Positions 52,973-61,524 of a stretch of 64,000 bases of DNA are shown piece after piece. Below the pieces are notes generated by a model. The model saw only the letters and a program-made list of their open reading frames with translations, was not told the origin of the DNA and did not search any database. This stretch comes from CAIYZT01 sp947461435 (lineage in GTDB: Bacteria > Pseudomonadota > Alphaproteobacteria > Rhodobacterales > Rhodobacteraceae). The stretch's first letter is position 1. Each line of letters starts with the position of its first letter. The stretch is from assembly GCA_965284435.1 (NCBI GenBank), contig OZ260083.1, positions 1,674,001-1,738,000 on the forward strand, read 5' to 3'. The translations under genes were made by a program, and so were the position numbers.

Positions 52973-54298
52973 TCACGCCGCGCCCGGTGACGGGGGCGCC
53001 GGTAACGTTTCGCGCTGCAAAACAGCCGCAAAGAAGCCGTCGGTCTCATGGCGGGCGGGCGTCAACCTTAAATGGTCGGAATGCACGGCATCCGCCAGGT
53101 GCGTCGCCGCCTTGCTGAGCGGCACAAGGCGAAAGGCCGGATGGGCGGCCAGAAAAGCGGTCACCTGATCTTCGTTCTCTTCCGACAAGAACGAGCATGT
53201 CGCATAAACCAGCCGACCCCCGGGCTTCACAAGTCGCGCCGCACTTGCCAGAATGCGCGCTTGCAGGGCCAAAAGGCCGTTCAGGCCCAGATCCGGCGCA
53301 CGCCACCGGGCGTCAGGATTGCGCCGCCACGTGCCTGTCCCGCTGCAGGGCGCATCAACAAGAATGCGATCGAAGCCGCCTTTGTGGCGCTTGACCCATT
53401 GGTCGGTCTCGCTTGTCAGAACGCGCGTCTCGACATTGTGCAACCCTGCACGCCGGATACGGTCTGCCCCGCGCTTTAGTCGGGCTTGGTTCACGTCGCA
53501 GGCGATGACATGGCCCTTGTTCTGCATCTGTGCCGCGATGGCCAAAGTCTTTCCGCCCGCCCCGGCACAAAAGTCGACAACGCGGTCGCCGGGCTTGGCG
53601 TCAACCAACAGGGCGACAAGCTGCGATCCTTCATCCTGAATCTCGATCTCGCCGGTTTTCAGCCCCGGCAGTCGAGCCAAAGACAGACGTTCGCGCAACC
53701 GGATACCCTGAGGCGCAAGTTTGGTGGCCTCGGCACGCAAACCCATCGCTTTCAAGTCTTGCAAAACGCCCTCACGCGTCGATTTCATCGGATTGACTCG
53801 CAGATCAAGCGGCGGCGGCTCCAAGGTCGCTGTCATTTCCGTGCCAAAGGCCTGCCCAAAACGTCTGCGCAAGGCGGCCACCGCCCAAGCCGGACATTCC
53901 AGGCGCACCTCCTCGGGCATGTCAGGATGGACCATCGTACAGCCCCGCAACCCCGCTAACAGAGCGGATTCGGGGGCCGTCACGGCGGCAGGCGCAAATT
54001 TCGCACCGTCGAACAGGCGCTTGATCTGGTCGGGCGCCGTGCCTTCCGCAAGGGTAAGCCACGCAAGCAGCCGGTTGCGCGGGCTCTCGGCGTGCCCCAA
54101 CCGATCCAGCCACCACCCAAGCCGCGCGCGGTGGCGCAAAAGCCCATAAAGCAGATCAATGATCGCTCCTTTGTCGCGGTCGTCAAAATGACGCCGGGCC
54201 CGAAACCAGCCAGAGGTGACGGCATCCGCCGGGCGCGGGTCACTGTCGATTTCAGACAAAAGATCAAGGGTTGCTTGCAAGCGAGGGGCAGGGATCAC
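52973..54298 (-). CDS. RsmB-like 16S rRNA m5C methyltransferase
   Basis: A 441-residue NOL1/NOP2/Sun-family enzyme. An N-terminal NusB-like helical region (to about residue 140) is followed by a Rossmann methyltransferase: VVDFCAGAGGKTLAIAAQM (SAM motif), DAPCSGTGTWRRNPD with the releasing Cys, and the catalytic Cys in YATCSFLSEEN. It methylates a cytosine-5 in 16S rRNA or another RNA; RsmB (C967) is the best match by layout. A structured intergenic region precedes it. Confidence 0.88.
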   Translation of the reverse strand: MIPAPRLQATLDLLSEIDSDPRPADAVTSGWFRARRHFDDRDKGAIIDLLYGLLRHRARLGWWLDRLGHAESPRNRLLAWLTLAEGTAPDQIKRLFDGAKFAPAAVTAPESALLAGLRGCTMVHPDMPEEVRLECPAWAVAALRRRFGQAFGTEMTATLEPPPLDLRVNPMKSTREGVLQDLKAMGLRAEATKLAPQGIRLRERLSLARLPGLKTGEIEIQDEGSQLVALLVDAKPGDRVVDFCAGAGGKTLAIAAQMQNKGHVIACDVNQARLKRGADRIRRAGLHNVETRVLTSETDQWVKRHKGGFDRILVDAPCSGTGTWRRNPDARWRAPDLGLNGLLALQARILASAARLVKPGGRLVYATCSFLSEENEDQVTAFLAAHPAFRLVPLSKAATHLADAVHSDHLRLTPARHETDGFFAAVLQRETLPAPPSPGAA

Positions 54299-54316
54299 GA
54301 TCTACCGTCAGGTTAA

Positions 54317-54567
54317 GGCGCCAAGACGCGCCGGGGCGAGAGGGGGCTACTGTTCGTACCCGCAGGCCAGCAACCGACAGCCTTGCGGCAATTCGGGGTA
54401 CATCTACTGGCAAGACTGGGGTCTTGCAAACCAACATTCAAAACATGGACAGCCAGTCAAGGGCGGGAAGGATATGGTGTGGGGCCAAAGCGTGCTGGCA
54501 CATGGGCCCGTGTTAGACCTGCCTCTTCCGCCGGGGCCGCACCAGAGAGTGCCGGGACGACCCGGCA
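54317..54567. ncRNA. Highly structured intergenic region, possible ncRNA
   Basis: Four strong hairpins lie in the 448-nt gap: GGCGC-N6-GCGCC (54317-54332); a longer stem GTACCC...GGGTAC enclosing CCGCAGG/CCTTGCGG (54356-54401); GCAAGAC-TGGG-GTCTTGC (54410-54427); TGCCGGG-ACGA-CCCGGCA (54550-54567). There is no convincing open frame. I could not match it to tmRNA (no tag or T-arm), RNase P RNA (no GAGGAAAGTCC), SRP RNA or a cobalamin riboswitch. Orientation is not clear. It may be a stable RNA, 5' leader of the minus-strand RsmB-like gene or a regulatory element. Confidence 0.4.
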
Positions 54568-54746
54568 GGAACCAGGGCCCCTAACCCCGGGCAAGCCATT
54601 GAAGCCGAAGGGGCAGGGTGATGCTTTGGCAAGGATTATGGCAGACGTTTGTCCGACGCTAAGGGTGGATCTACTGTCGTTGCCCGCCTTTTCGGCCCGA
54701 TAAACCCTCCGTCATTTTCCGGCTCATTCTTTGATCAGACGGCGTG

Positions 54747-55241
54747 TCAGGCCGAAGCGATGTCGATTGGCAGTGCGGTGGTCGCCTTCATACGCTCCAT
54801 CGAGAATTTCGATGTGACATTTCGGCAAGACAGACGCGATGTCAGATCGAGATAAAAGATGTCAAAGGCTTCCATGTCGCTGACAATCACTTTGAGCATG
54901 TAGTCGACCTCGCCTGCCATGCGGTGAACCTCAAGGATTTCCGCGTATTCCGAAACGAGCGTGGCAAAGGTCGCGCGCCATTCGGGTGTATGATCGGCGG
55001 CCTCGATCTCGACGAACACCGACAGGCCCAATCCGATCCGGACAGGATCGATCAGGGCCACGCGCCCAACGATGACGCCCCCCGCCTCAAGCTTTTGTAC
55101 CCGCTTCCAGCAGGGGGTTTGCGACAATCCAACACGTTCGGCCAACTGCGCCACAGACACGGTCGCATCCCGCATCAACTCGTGCAGGATTTTCCGGTCA
55201 ATCCGGTCAAGAGGGGTCGCTCGGGCTGGTGATGCGGTCAT
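54747..55241 (-). CDS. Lrp/AsnC-family regulator
   Basis: 164 residues with an N-terminal helix-turn-helix (DRIDRKILHELMRDATVSVA, then GLSQTPCWKRVQKLE) and a RAM ligand-binding domain (VEIEAADH, EVDYMLKVIVSDMEAFDIFY). It is the last gene of the sulfate operon and its start overlaps the cysA stop (ATGA), so it may respond to a sulfur amino acid or control a nearby operon. The ligand is unknown. Confidence 0.85.
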   Translation of the reverse strand: MTASPARATPLDRIDRKILHELMRDATVSVAQLAERVGLSQTPCWKRVQKLEAGGVIVGRVALIDPVRIGLGLSVFVEIEAADHTPEWRATFATLVSEYAEILEVHRMAGEVDYMLKVIVSDMEAFDIFYLDLTSRLSCRNVTSKFSMERMKATTALPIDIASA

Positions 55242-55957
55242 GCCGATATGAACTCCCGAACGAACTGGGTCTTTGGCCGTGCACGAACATCTTCGGGTTT
55301 GCCCACCTGTTCGATCCGGCCCATGGACATAACGACGACCAGATCCGCAAGTTCCATGGCCTCTTCCTGATCGTGGGTGACGAAGACCGTCGTCAGTCCG
55401 GTCGTGTCATGGATGTCGCGCAGGCCTTGGCGCAGTTCCTTGCGCACCTTGGCGTCCAGCGCGCCAAAGGGTTCGTCCAGCAAAAGCATGCGCGGCTCGA
55501 TCGCCAGCGCTCGGGCCAAGGCAACACGCTGGCGTTGGCCGCCCGATAACTGACTGGGGTAACGCTCGCCAATCTGGGGCAATTGGATCAGGTCCAACAG
55601 TTTGGTGACCCGCCGGGCAATTTCAGGACTTGACGGGCGCACGGCCTTGGCACGTGCCCGCAGCCCGTAGGCGATGTTTTCAAACACCGTCATGTGGCGA
55701 AACAGGGCATAGGATTGAAAGACAAAGCCCGCCCGCCGGTCCTGAACGCTTAGATTTGTGGCATCGGCCCCATCAAACAAGACACGGCCCGCCGTCGGAA
55801 ATTCAAGCCCACCCAGAATGCGCAACAGTGTTGTCTTGCCTGACCCCGAAGGTCCCAAGAGCGCCACTAATGCACCAGACGGAATGGCAAGGCTGACAGG
55901 GTGCAGTGCCGCCGTCACGCCAAACTCCTTTGAGATCTCGTCGATATCGATATGCAT
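55238..55957 (-). CDS. cysA: Sulfate/thiosulfate ABC transporter ATPase, short form
   Basis: A 239-residue CysA. Walker A GPSGSGKTT, Q-loop VFQSYALFRHM, signature LSGGQRQRVALARAL, Walker B LLLDEPFGALDAKVR, switch His LVFVTHD-like VTHDQEEAMELADLV. Typical CysA proteins are about 350 residues with a C-terminal regulatory domain; here the protein ends at residue 239, right after the ATPase core. Overlaps the Lrp start by 4 nt. Confidence 0.85.
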   Translation of the reverse strand: MHIDIDEISKEFGVTAALHPVSLAIPSGALVALLGPSGSGKTTLLRILGGLEFPTAGRVLFDGADATNLSVQDRRAGFVFQSYALFRHMTVFENIAYGLRARAKAVRPSSPEIARRVTKLLDLIQLPQIGERYPSQLSGGQRQRVALARALAIEPRMLLLDEPFGALDAKVRKELRQGLRDIHDTTGLTTVFVTHDQEEAMELADLVVVMSMGRIEQVGKPEDVRARPKTQFVREFISA

Positions 55958-55966
55958 TTTTGCCTC

Positions 55967-56830
55967 CTAGTGCCGGTGGGATGCAGCCAACTGGTCGGCA
56001 TAACGCCATTCCAGAGCCGTCTTGAGCGCAAGCGTGACCAGCGCAAGCAGCGCCAGAAGCGCGGCCATGGAAAAGGCCGCGGCAGAAAGATATTCGTTGT
56101 AAAGCATCTCGATGGTGATGGGCATCGTCGCCGTCTGTCCACGGATCTTGCCCGAAACGACCGCGACCGCGCCGAATTCGCCCATGGCGCGCGCGTTGCA
56201 CAACAAAACGCCATACAGCAGGGCCCAGCGGATGTTGGGCAGCGTTACCGTCAAGAACACCCGCCAGCCGCCTGCGCCCAAGGTCAGCGCCGCCTCTTCC
56301 TCGGCCTTGCCCTGTTCGATCATCACCGGGATCAGTTCGCGGGCCACAAAGGGGAAGGTGATGAACATCGTGGCCAGCACGATCCCCGGTAGGGCAAAGA
56401 TGATTGGATTGCCTTGCGCGACCAACCAGCCACCGATCAGCGAATTTGCACCGAACAAAAGCACCAGGCAAAGCCCGGCCACCACCGGCGAGACAGAGAA
56501 AGGCAGGTCGATCAGGGTGATCAAAAAGGCCTTGCCGCGAAACTCGAACTTGGTGATCGCCCAGGCGGCGGCAATGCCAAAGGCCGCGTTCAGGGGCACG
56601 GCAATGGCCGTGACCGTCAACGTCAGAACGATCGCCGAGCGGGCATCTGCATTGCCAAGCGATTGAACCGCCGCCACCGCGCCATCGGCCAGCGCGGCCG
56701 AAAACACCGCAATCAAGGGCGCAAACAACAGCAGGGCCATGCAGGCGACGACCCCAAGGATCAAAAGCACTTGCACCCCTTTCGTTTCCTCAGTGGCCCG
56801 CCGAAACCCGTGCGCTGGAATGTCAGACAT
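55967..56830 (-). CDS. cysW: Sulfate ABC transporter permease CysW
   Basis: A 287-residue permease with six hydrophobic helices (VLLILGVVACMALLLFAPLI at the N-terminus) and the EAA loop EEAALTLGAGGWRVFLTVTLP. ARAMGEFGAVAVVSGKIRGQ is typical of CysW. The start ATG at 56830 overlaps the cysT stop region by 8 nt. The open frame extends 15 codons upstream in overlap with cysT, but the ATG at 56830 fits the family better. Confidence 0.88.
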   Translation of the reverse strand: MSDIPAHGFRRATEETKGVQVLLILGVVACMALLLFAPLIAVFSAALADGAVAAVQSLGNADARSAIVLTLTVTAIAVPLNAAFGIAAAWAITKFEFRGKAFLITLIDLPFSVSPVVAGLCLVLLFGANSLIGGWLVAQGNPIIFALPGIVLATMFITFPFVARELIPVMIEQGKAEEEAALTLGAGGWRVFLTVTLPNIRWALLYGVLLCNARAMGEFGAVAVVSGKIRGQTATMPITIEMLYNEYLSAAAFSMAALLALLALVTLALKTALEWRYADQLAASHRH

Positions 56831-57659
56831 AGCCAATCCTCCTCCGGCTCCAGATCTGGATGCCGTTGATGACAAAAAGCATGACGAAAGAGATCACCAA
56901 CATGGCGATGCCAATGGCGCTCGCCCCGTCGTAATCGAATTCTTCCGATCGGATCACGATCAGCAAAGGCGCGATTTCCGTGCGCAGCGGAATGTTGCCC
57001 GCGATAAAGATGACAGAACCGTATTCGCCGACCGAACGTGCCAGCGCCAAGGCAAAACCTGTCAACGCCGCCGGTGTCAGCATCGGAAGGATAACGCGGC
57101 GCAGCGTATAGGCGCGGCTGGCCCCCAAGGTGGCCGAAGCCTCCTCCACCTCGCGTTCAATCTCTTCGATCACCGGCTGGACGGTGCGGGTGACAAAAGG
57201 CAAACCCACAAAGATCAAGGCGATCAGGATGCCCCATTGGGTATAGGCGATTTTGAACCCCGCCTCCTTTGCCATCGCGCCCAAAAAACCGTTTGGTGCA
57301 TAAAGCGCCGTCAGGGCAATTCCCGCTACGGCTGTCGGCAGGGCAAAGGGCAAATCAACCGCTGCATCCAGCAGCTTGCGCCCCGGAAATCGATAGCGGA
57401 CCAGCACCCAAGCGGTGGCGACGCCCAGTACAAGATTGATCAGGGCCGCAAAAAGAGAAATTCGAAACGACAAGAACAGCGCCGCTATTGATCGCTCTGT
57501 CGAGACGACCCCCCAAATTCCCTCAAGGCCAAAACTGGCGCCCTTGGACAAAAGGGCGCCAATCGGCAAAATCACGATAAGCGACAGCATCGCAAGAGTG
57601 ATGCCCATGCTAAGCCGAAGGCCCGGCATGGGAGAGCGGTGAATGATCCCCTTGATCAT
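56823..57659 (-). CDS. cysT: Sulfate ABC transporter permease CysT
   Basis: A 278-residue permease: six hydrophobic helices, EAA loop EEASATLGASRAYTLRRVIL, and the CysT-typical DLPFALPTAVAGIALTALYA and SVGEYGSVIFIAGNIP. It pairs with CysW. The ATG at 57659 overlaps the stop of the binding-protein gene (ATGA), so the order sbp-cysT-cysW-cysA-lrp is tightly coupled. Confidence 0.9.
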   Translation of the reverse strand: MIKGIIHRSPMPGLRLSMGITLAMLSLIVILPIGALLSKGASFGLEGIWGVVSTERSIAALFLSFRISLFAALINLVLGVATAWVLVRYRFPGRKLLDAAVDLPFALPTAVAGIALTALYAPNGFLGAMAKEAGFKIAYTQWGILIALIFVGLPFVTRTVQPVIEEIEREVEEASATLGASRAYTLRRVILPMLTPAALTGFALALARSVGEYGSVIFIAGNIPLRTEIAPLLIVIRSEEFDYDGASAIGIAMLVISFVMLFVINGIQIWSRRRIGYV

Positions 57660-58792
57660 TTGGCGGTATAGATCTGATCAAAGATGCCGCCATCGCCAAA
57701 GTGCTTGGGCTGCACCTCGTCCCATCCGCCGAATTGGGCGATGTCGACCAGTTCAAGTTTCGGGAAGCGCGCCACATCCGCCGGATCGGCTTTGGACGTG
57801 TCCCATCCGCGATAGAAGTTCTTGAATATGATCGCCTGGCCTTCGGGCGTGTAAAGAAAGTCGAGGTAAGCCTTGGCCAAAGCGCGCTGCGCCTCATCCT
57901 TGATATTGGCTTCGACGATGGCAACAGGCGGCTCTGCCAAGACCGAGACAGAGGGCACCACAATATCAAACTGATCTTCGCCCAATTCCTTCTGCGCCAG
58001 ATAGGCCTCGTTTTCCCAAGCGAGCAGCACATCGCCGATCCCCCGCTCGGCAAAGGTTGTGGTGGCGGCACGTGCGCCCGTATCAAGCACCGGCACATGC
58101 GCGAAAAGCGCCTTTTCAAACTCTATCGGATCCTTGCCGTTCTTTTCCGCCCAAGCCCATGCCGCAAGGTAGTTCCAGCGCGCCCCACCCGAGGTTTTCG
58201 GGTTCGGCGTGATGACTTCCACACCGTCCTTGATCAAATCGCCCCAATCGGCGATTCCTTTGGGATTCCCTTCGCGGACCAAGAATACGATGGTGGAGGT
58301 GTAGGGCGAAGAGTTGTGCGGCAGTTTCCCCTGCCAGTCGGCAGGCAGCTTGCCGGCTTTGGCGATCTTGTCGATATCGGCGGCCAGCGCCAGCGTCACC
58401 ACTTGTGCCTCAAGGCCGTCGATGACGGCGCGGGCCTGCGCGCCAGATCCGCCATGGCTCAGCTGCAAATCTGGGGCCGGATTGCCTTGGGCCTGCCAAA
58501 AGGCTGAAAAGGCCTCGTCGATTTCGCGGTACAACTCTCGCGTCGGATCGTAACTGACGTTGAGCAGGGTATCGGCCACAGCCTGGGGCGCCGTCGTGGT
58601 CAGCGATGACAGACCGATCAACGCGGCTGCCGCAATTGCCTTCCAGCCGCAAACCTTGGGTTTTTCCGCCGAGAAGGGATAACCCACGACCCTGCGACCA
58701 CCCGCGTCAATCAACAGACGTCCGTCGGGCAAGGTTTCGATCAACGCGCCCTGTGCCAGAACATGGGATGAGACGACAACGGTTTGGATCAT
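57656..58792 (-). CDS. Sulfate-binding protein with N-terminal extension
   Basis: A 378-residue Sbp/CysP-family protein: LLNVSYDPTRELYREIDEAF, HGGSGAQARAVIDGL and NPKTSGGARWNYLAAWAWA are the family segments for sulfate binding. The N-terminal ~46 residues (MIQTVVVSSHVLAQGALIET and on) precede a hydrophobic segment (KAIAAAALIGLSSLTTTAPQ, about 51-70) ending in PQAVA, which looks like the Sec signal peptide. The ATG at 58792 has AGGAG with 9-nt spacing; no in-frame ATG exists between it and the signal (a GTG at V36 is possible). The mature part from D75 has no Cys and no Met at all. Downstream genes overlap by 4 nt. Confidence 0.88.
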   Translation of the reverse strand: MIQTVVVSSHVLAQGALIETLPDGRLLIDAGGRRVVGYPFSAEKPKVCGWKAIAAAALIGLSSLTTTAPQAVADTLLNVSYDPTRELYREIDEAFSAFWQAQGNPAPDLQLSHGGSGAQARAVIDGLEAQVVTLALAADIDKIAKAGKLPADWQGKLPHNSSPYTSTIVFLVREGNPKGIADWGDLIKDGVEVITPNPKTSGGARWNYLAAWAWAEKNGKDPIEFEKALFAHVPVLDTGARAATTTFAERGIGDVLLAWENEAYLAQKELGEDQFDIVVPSVSVLAEPPVAIVEANIKDEAQRALAKAYLDFLYTPEGQAIIFKNFYRGWDTSKADPADVARFPKLELVDIAQFGGWDEVQPKHFGDGGIFDQIYTAK

Positions 58793-59280
58793 GGCTAAGC
58801 GCTCCTGTCAGACCAGGGGCACCTCGCCCCCCATGACCGCAATCACGACAGAGTTAGTCGAGAAAAGCAACGAAATAATCACGTCAAAGTTTGTCGTGAA
58901 AAGAGTGAATCCTTCTCCAAAGCTCTCCGCAGACAGTGAGATTGTCCGATAGATCCCGAACCCAGGGCCCAATGTCGGGGTTTTCCATGATTCGACGCGG
59001 CCCACCCGTTCGGCCCCAAGGCGGAACGCGATCATCAGAAATTGGGGCAAAACTCCGGACTGTTGACTTGGGGCAGGGGACGTGACGCCGCGTCGGCCAA
59101 GTCATCCCCCCGTTTGGCCCGCGGCGCGACGGGCAAGCGGGCATTGGCCCGATCAAGTCGCTTTGCACCCTTTCCGGCCAATCACACGCGCCCGACCCGG
59201 CAGGCATGTCTTTTCCTTGATAAGCATTTGTGCACAGCCAGCAGATGACGTAGACGGCCCCACACCTTGAAAGTCCCCCC
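58793..59280. other. 488-nt gap upstream of sulfate operon and glycosyltransferase
   Basis: A divergent intergenic region. It holds the ribosome site of the sulfate-binding protein gene and a pair of direct repeats (58854-58903). An 80-codon open frame on the minus strand (58808-59050) has no supporting features. No terminator seen. Confidence 0.55.
58854..58903. promoter_or_regulatory. Direct repeats upstream of the sulfate operon
   Basis: TTAGTCGAGAAAAG (58854-58867) and TTTGTCGTGAAAAG (58890-58903) share 12 of 14 bases in direct orientation with starts 36 bp apart, 62-111 nt upstream of the sulfate-binding protein start. They may bind a sulfur regulator; the identity is unknown. Confidence 0.4.
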
Positions 59281-60189
59281 ATGTCCCATCTTGCGATGAC
59301 CACCTCACTGCCCGTGGTGTCGGTCGTCATCCCCCTCTACCAAAAAGTCCGTCACGTAGCCGCTGCTCTTTCTGTCGCGTTCCGCTCATGTCTTCAGGCG
59401 AATACGCCATTTGAACTGGTCGTGGTCGACGATGGCTCAACCGATGGGTCAGGCGGCGCGGTGCAAGACTGGGCCGCGTCGGATCCGGCGCATTCTTTGG
59501 CTCTTCACCTTATCAGACAAGAAAACCGCGGTGCGGCAGCCGCCCGCAACACAGGCTGGACGGCCGCTCGTGGCGAGGTCATCCTGTTTCTGGACGCAGA
59601 TGACACATGGTCCGACCACCATGTTGCCGAGATGTTGGTTCTGATGACCGAATTCCCATCAGCCGTGCTTTACGCCGATGCTTGGGAAGAGATTTCAGCC
59701 AATCGCGACGAAAAACAGCATGACTTCGGCATCGGATCTGATCGCCGGGGCCCGCTGTCGTGCTTTTTTGAAACGATGATCTCTGGGCCGATGATCGTCT
59801 CGTCAAGCACGGCGGCAACGTGGAGACGATGTTTGGTGCAAAGCCAAGGATTTCCCGAAGGAACCCGGTTCGGCGAAGACAAAATCGGCTGGGGCCGTCT
59901 TGCCCTACTGGGCGATGTGGTTTGGTCGCCGCGGATCGGCGCTGTCTGGGACAAATCGGCGGACAACAGAAGCGATCAGACGCCCGGTGCACCGCCGCGC
60001 ACGGCGTGGCGCGATTTTCTCTTGGCGGCCCTGACAGGCGCTGAGCTTTCGAGCACAACGCGGCGCAACATACGAACGGCTGTTGCAGTCGAAAATGCCT
60101 GCCTCAGCGGGCAACTCGCACTGTTCAACAAAGAAACACCCAAGCTTTTCGCCGAAGCGGGCAACAAAATCGGCGCAGGTGCCGTGTGA
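59281..60189 (+). CDS. Family 2 glycosyltransferase
   Basis: 302 residues with a GT-A fold: VVIPLYQKVRHVAAALSVAF, VVVDDGSTDGSG, RGAAAARNTGWTAARG and the metal site FLDADDTW. The N-terminal ~180 residues are the glycosyltransferase; the C-terminal part with the WSPRIGAVWDKSADNRSDQT region is less conserved. The second strand of the acceptor site is typical of surface polysaccharide transferases. The ATG at 59281 (or an internal ATG at 59296) are both possible. The rhodopsin gene lies downstream on the same strand. Confidence 0.85.
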   Translation: MSHLAMTTSLPVVSVVIPLYQKVRHVAAALSVAFRSCLQANTPFELVVVDDGSTDGSGGAVQDWAASDPAHSLALHLIRQENRGAAAARNTGWTAARGEVILFLDADDTWSDHHVAEMLVLMTEFPSAVLYADAWEEISANRDEKQHDFGIGSDRRGPLSCFFETMISGPMIVSSSTAATWRRCLVQSQGFPEGTRFGEDKIGWGRLALLGDVVWSPRIGAVWDKSADNRSDQTPGAPPRTAWRDFLLAALTGAELSSTTRRNIRTAVAVENACLSGQLALFNKETPKLFAEAGNKIGAGAV

Positions 60190-60536
60190 CCGGATCAAAC
60201 GGCCGGGTCCGGGCACGGGGGCCGCGATCCTGCGTCTTAATCACCGCGCGAAAACCTTTCAGGCTGGCTTGCCCATAGGTCTGCACTTTGTGCCCAAGGG
60301 TGATCCGCCTATGTGACCATACAGGCCATGAAATGTTGGACGGAGGGCCTGAGGAGCATAAGATATTCGGCGCTTATTCGAACGACACGATCACGAGCAA
60401 CTGTGGATATGATGCGCACTTTTTGAAGACACTTTGGCGCGACTTTACACCACATGCGTCCCTTTTCATCGCTGTATGCCATTGAATACAAAGGCTGCAC
60501 GCTACATGCCTTCTATGTAACCGTAGGAGGGTACTA
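60190..60536. other. 347-nt region upstream of the rhodopsin gene
   Basis: A candidate promoter pair TTGAAG (60423) and a downstream TTTACA-like element is weak. AGGAGGG at 60525-60531 is the rhodopsin ribosome site, 5-6 nt before the ATG. A short plus open frame here has no supporting features. Regulation is not evident. Confidence 0.5.
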
Positions 60537-61310
60537 ATGGAAAATATCACCGTGGATCAGTATAATCTGGTCTACAACGCGTTCTCGTTCGGGTTCGCTA
60601 CCCTCGCTGCAGCCACTATGTTCTTCTGGCTCAGCCGCAGCCAAGTGGCTTCACAGTACAAGACCGCCCTGACAATCACGGGTCTTGTCACATTCATCGC
60701 GGCCTACCATTACTTCCGTATCTTTGGCAGCTGGGTCGACGCCTTCACGTTCGCCGATGGCACGCTCAAGGTCACGGGCACACCGTTCAACGATGCATAC
60801 CGCTACGTTGATTGGTTGCTGACTGTGCCACTTTTGCTGATCGAACTTATCCTCGTCATGGGGCTCAGCCGGTCCGAAACGGTGTCACGCGCCACGCGGT
60901 TGGGCTTGCTTGCGGCGTTAATGATCGCATTGGGTTACCCGGGCGAGGTCGCCACCAGCAATGGCGGTCGGTGGCTTTTTGGTCTTCTGTCGATGATCCC
61001 ATTCCTTTGGATCGTTTACGAATTGTTTGTCGGCATGTCGAAATCGATCTCGGACCAGCCTGCCGACGCGCGCGGCCTGATCAAACTGGCGCGTAACGTG
61101 ACCATCCTGAGTTGGGCATTCTACCCGATCGTCTACTTTGCAGGCGCAATTGGTCTGGCCGGTGCGACAGCAGAGGTGATCATTCAGGTGGGCTATACCG
61201 CCGCCGACATTATCGCCAAGGCAGGTTTTGGCGTGCTGATCTTCCTGATCGCGATACGCAAAAGCGAAGCGATGCTGAACGGCAGCGCGAAGACTGTTTC
61301 TGCGCAGTAA
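60537..61310 (+). CDS. Proton-pumping rhodopsin, xanthorhodopsin/proteorhodopsin type
   Basis: A 257-residue seven-helix microbial rhodopsin. Asp92, Thr96 and Glu103 in YRYVDWLLTVPLLLIEL form the DTE motif of outward proton pumps; His58 (AYHYFRIF) fits the Asp-His pair; Leu100 at the tuning site predicts green light; Lys228 in DIIAKAGFG is the retinal lysine. Gly149 in RWLFGLLSMIPF aligns with Phe152 of green proteorhodopsin and with Gly156 of xanthorhodopsin, the residue that opens a fenestration for a carotenoid antenna. AGGAGGG precedes the ATG. A terminator follows. No blh or crt gene is in the window. Confidence 0.95.
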   Translation: MENITVDQYNLVYNAFSFGFATLAAATMFFWLSRSQVASQYKTALTITGLVTFIAAYHYFRIFGSWVDAFTFADGTLKVTGTPFNDAYRYVDWLLTVPLLLIELILVMGLSRSETVSRATRLGLLAALMIALGYPGEVATSNGGRWLFGLLSMIPFLWIVYELFVGMSKSISDQPADARGLIKLARNVTILSWAFYPIVYFAGAIGLAGATAEVIIQVGYTAADIIAKAGFGVLIFLIAIRKSEAMLNGSAKTVSAQ

Positions 61311-61316
61311 TCCCCT

Positions 61317-61355
61317 GGACCGCCAGCTGTCGCAGCCGGCGGTCCTTCTTTTCCT
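61317..61355 (+). terminator. Intrinsic terminator after the rhodopsin gene
   Basis: GGACCGCC (61317-61324) and GGCGGTCC (61338-61345) form an 8-bp stem, followed at once by TTCTTTTCCT. It ends the rhodopsin transcript, which seems monocistronic. Confidence 0.85.
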
Positions 61356-61524
61356 GATTTTAGTCCGAAGGATATCCTTCTTTCCCGGATCTTTATCCAA
61401 AGGATAATTGAGAGCCGACGAGATAGTGGCGTAATCTGCATTCAAAGTACGGGTCGCATATCAACGAGAGGACGCCGCCCGATCGCCCACAATTCCTTCG
61501 TGAGCCTAATAAAGGATCAAAGAA

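Noticed and set aside
54317..54567. tmRNA, RNase P RNA, SRP RNA or cobalamin riboswitch
   Set aside because: The required signatures (tag peptide and T-arm, GAGGAAAGTCC, GGAAGGAAGCAGCC, and the B12-box) are absent, so a known class is not claimed.
58808..59050. Minus-strand 80-codon frame upstream of the sulfate-binding gene
   Set aside because: It lies in the divergent control region with no family and spans the direct repeats.
60288..60485. Small plus-strand gene before the rhodopsin
   Set aside because: No ribosome site, no family; it lies in the likely promoter region.
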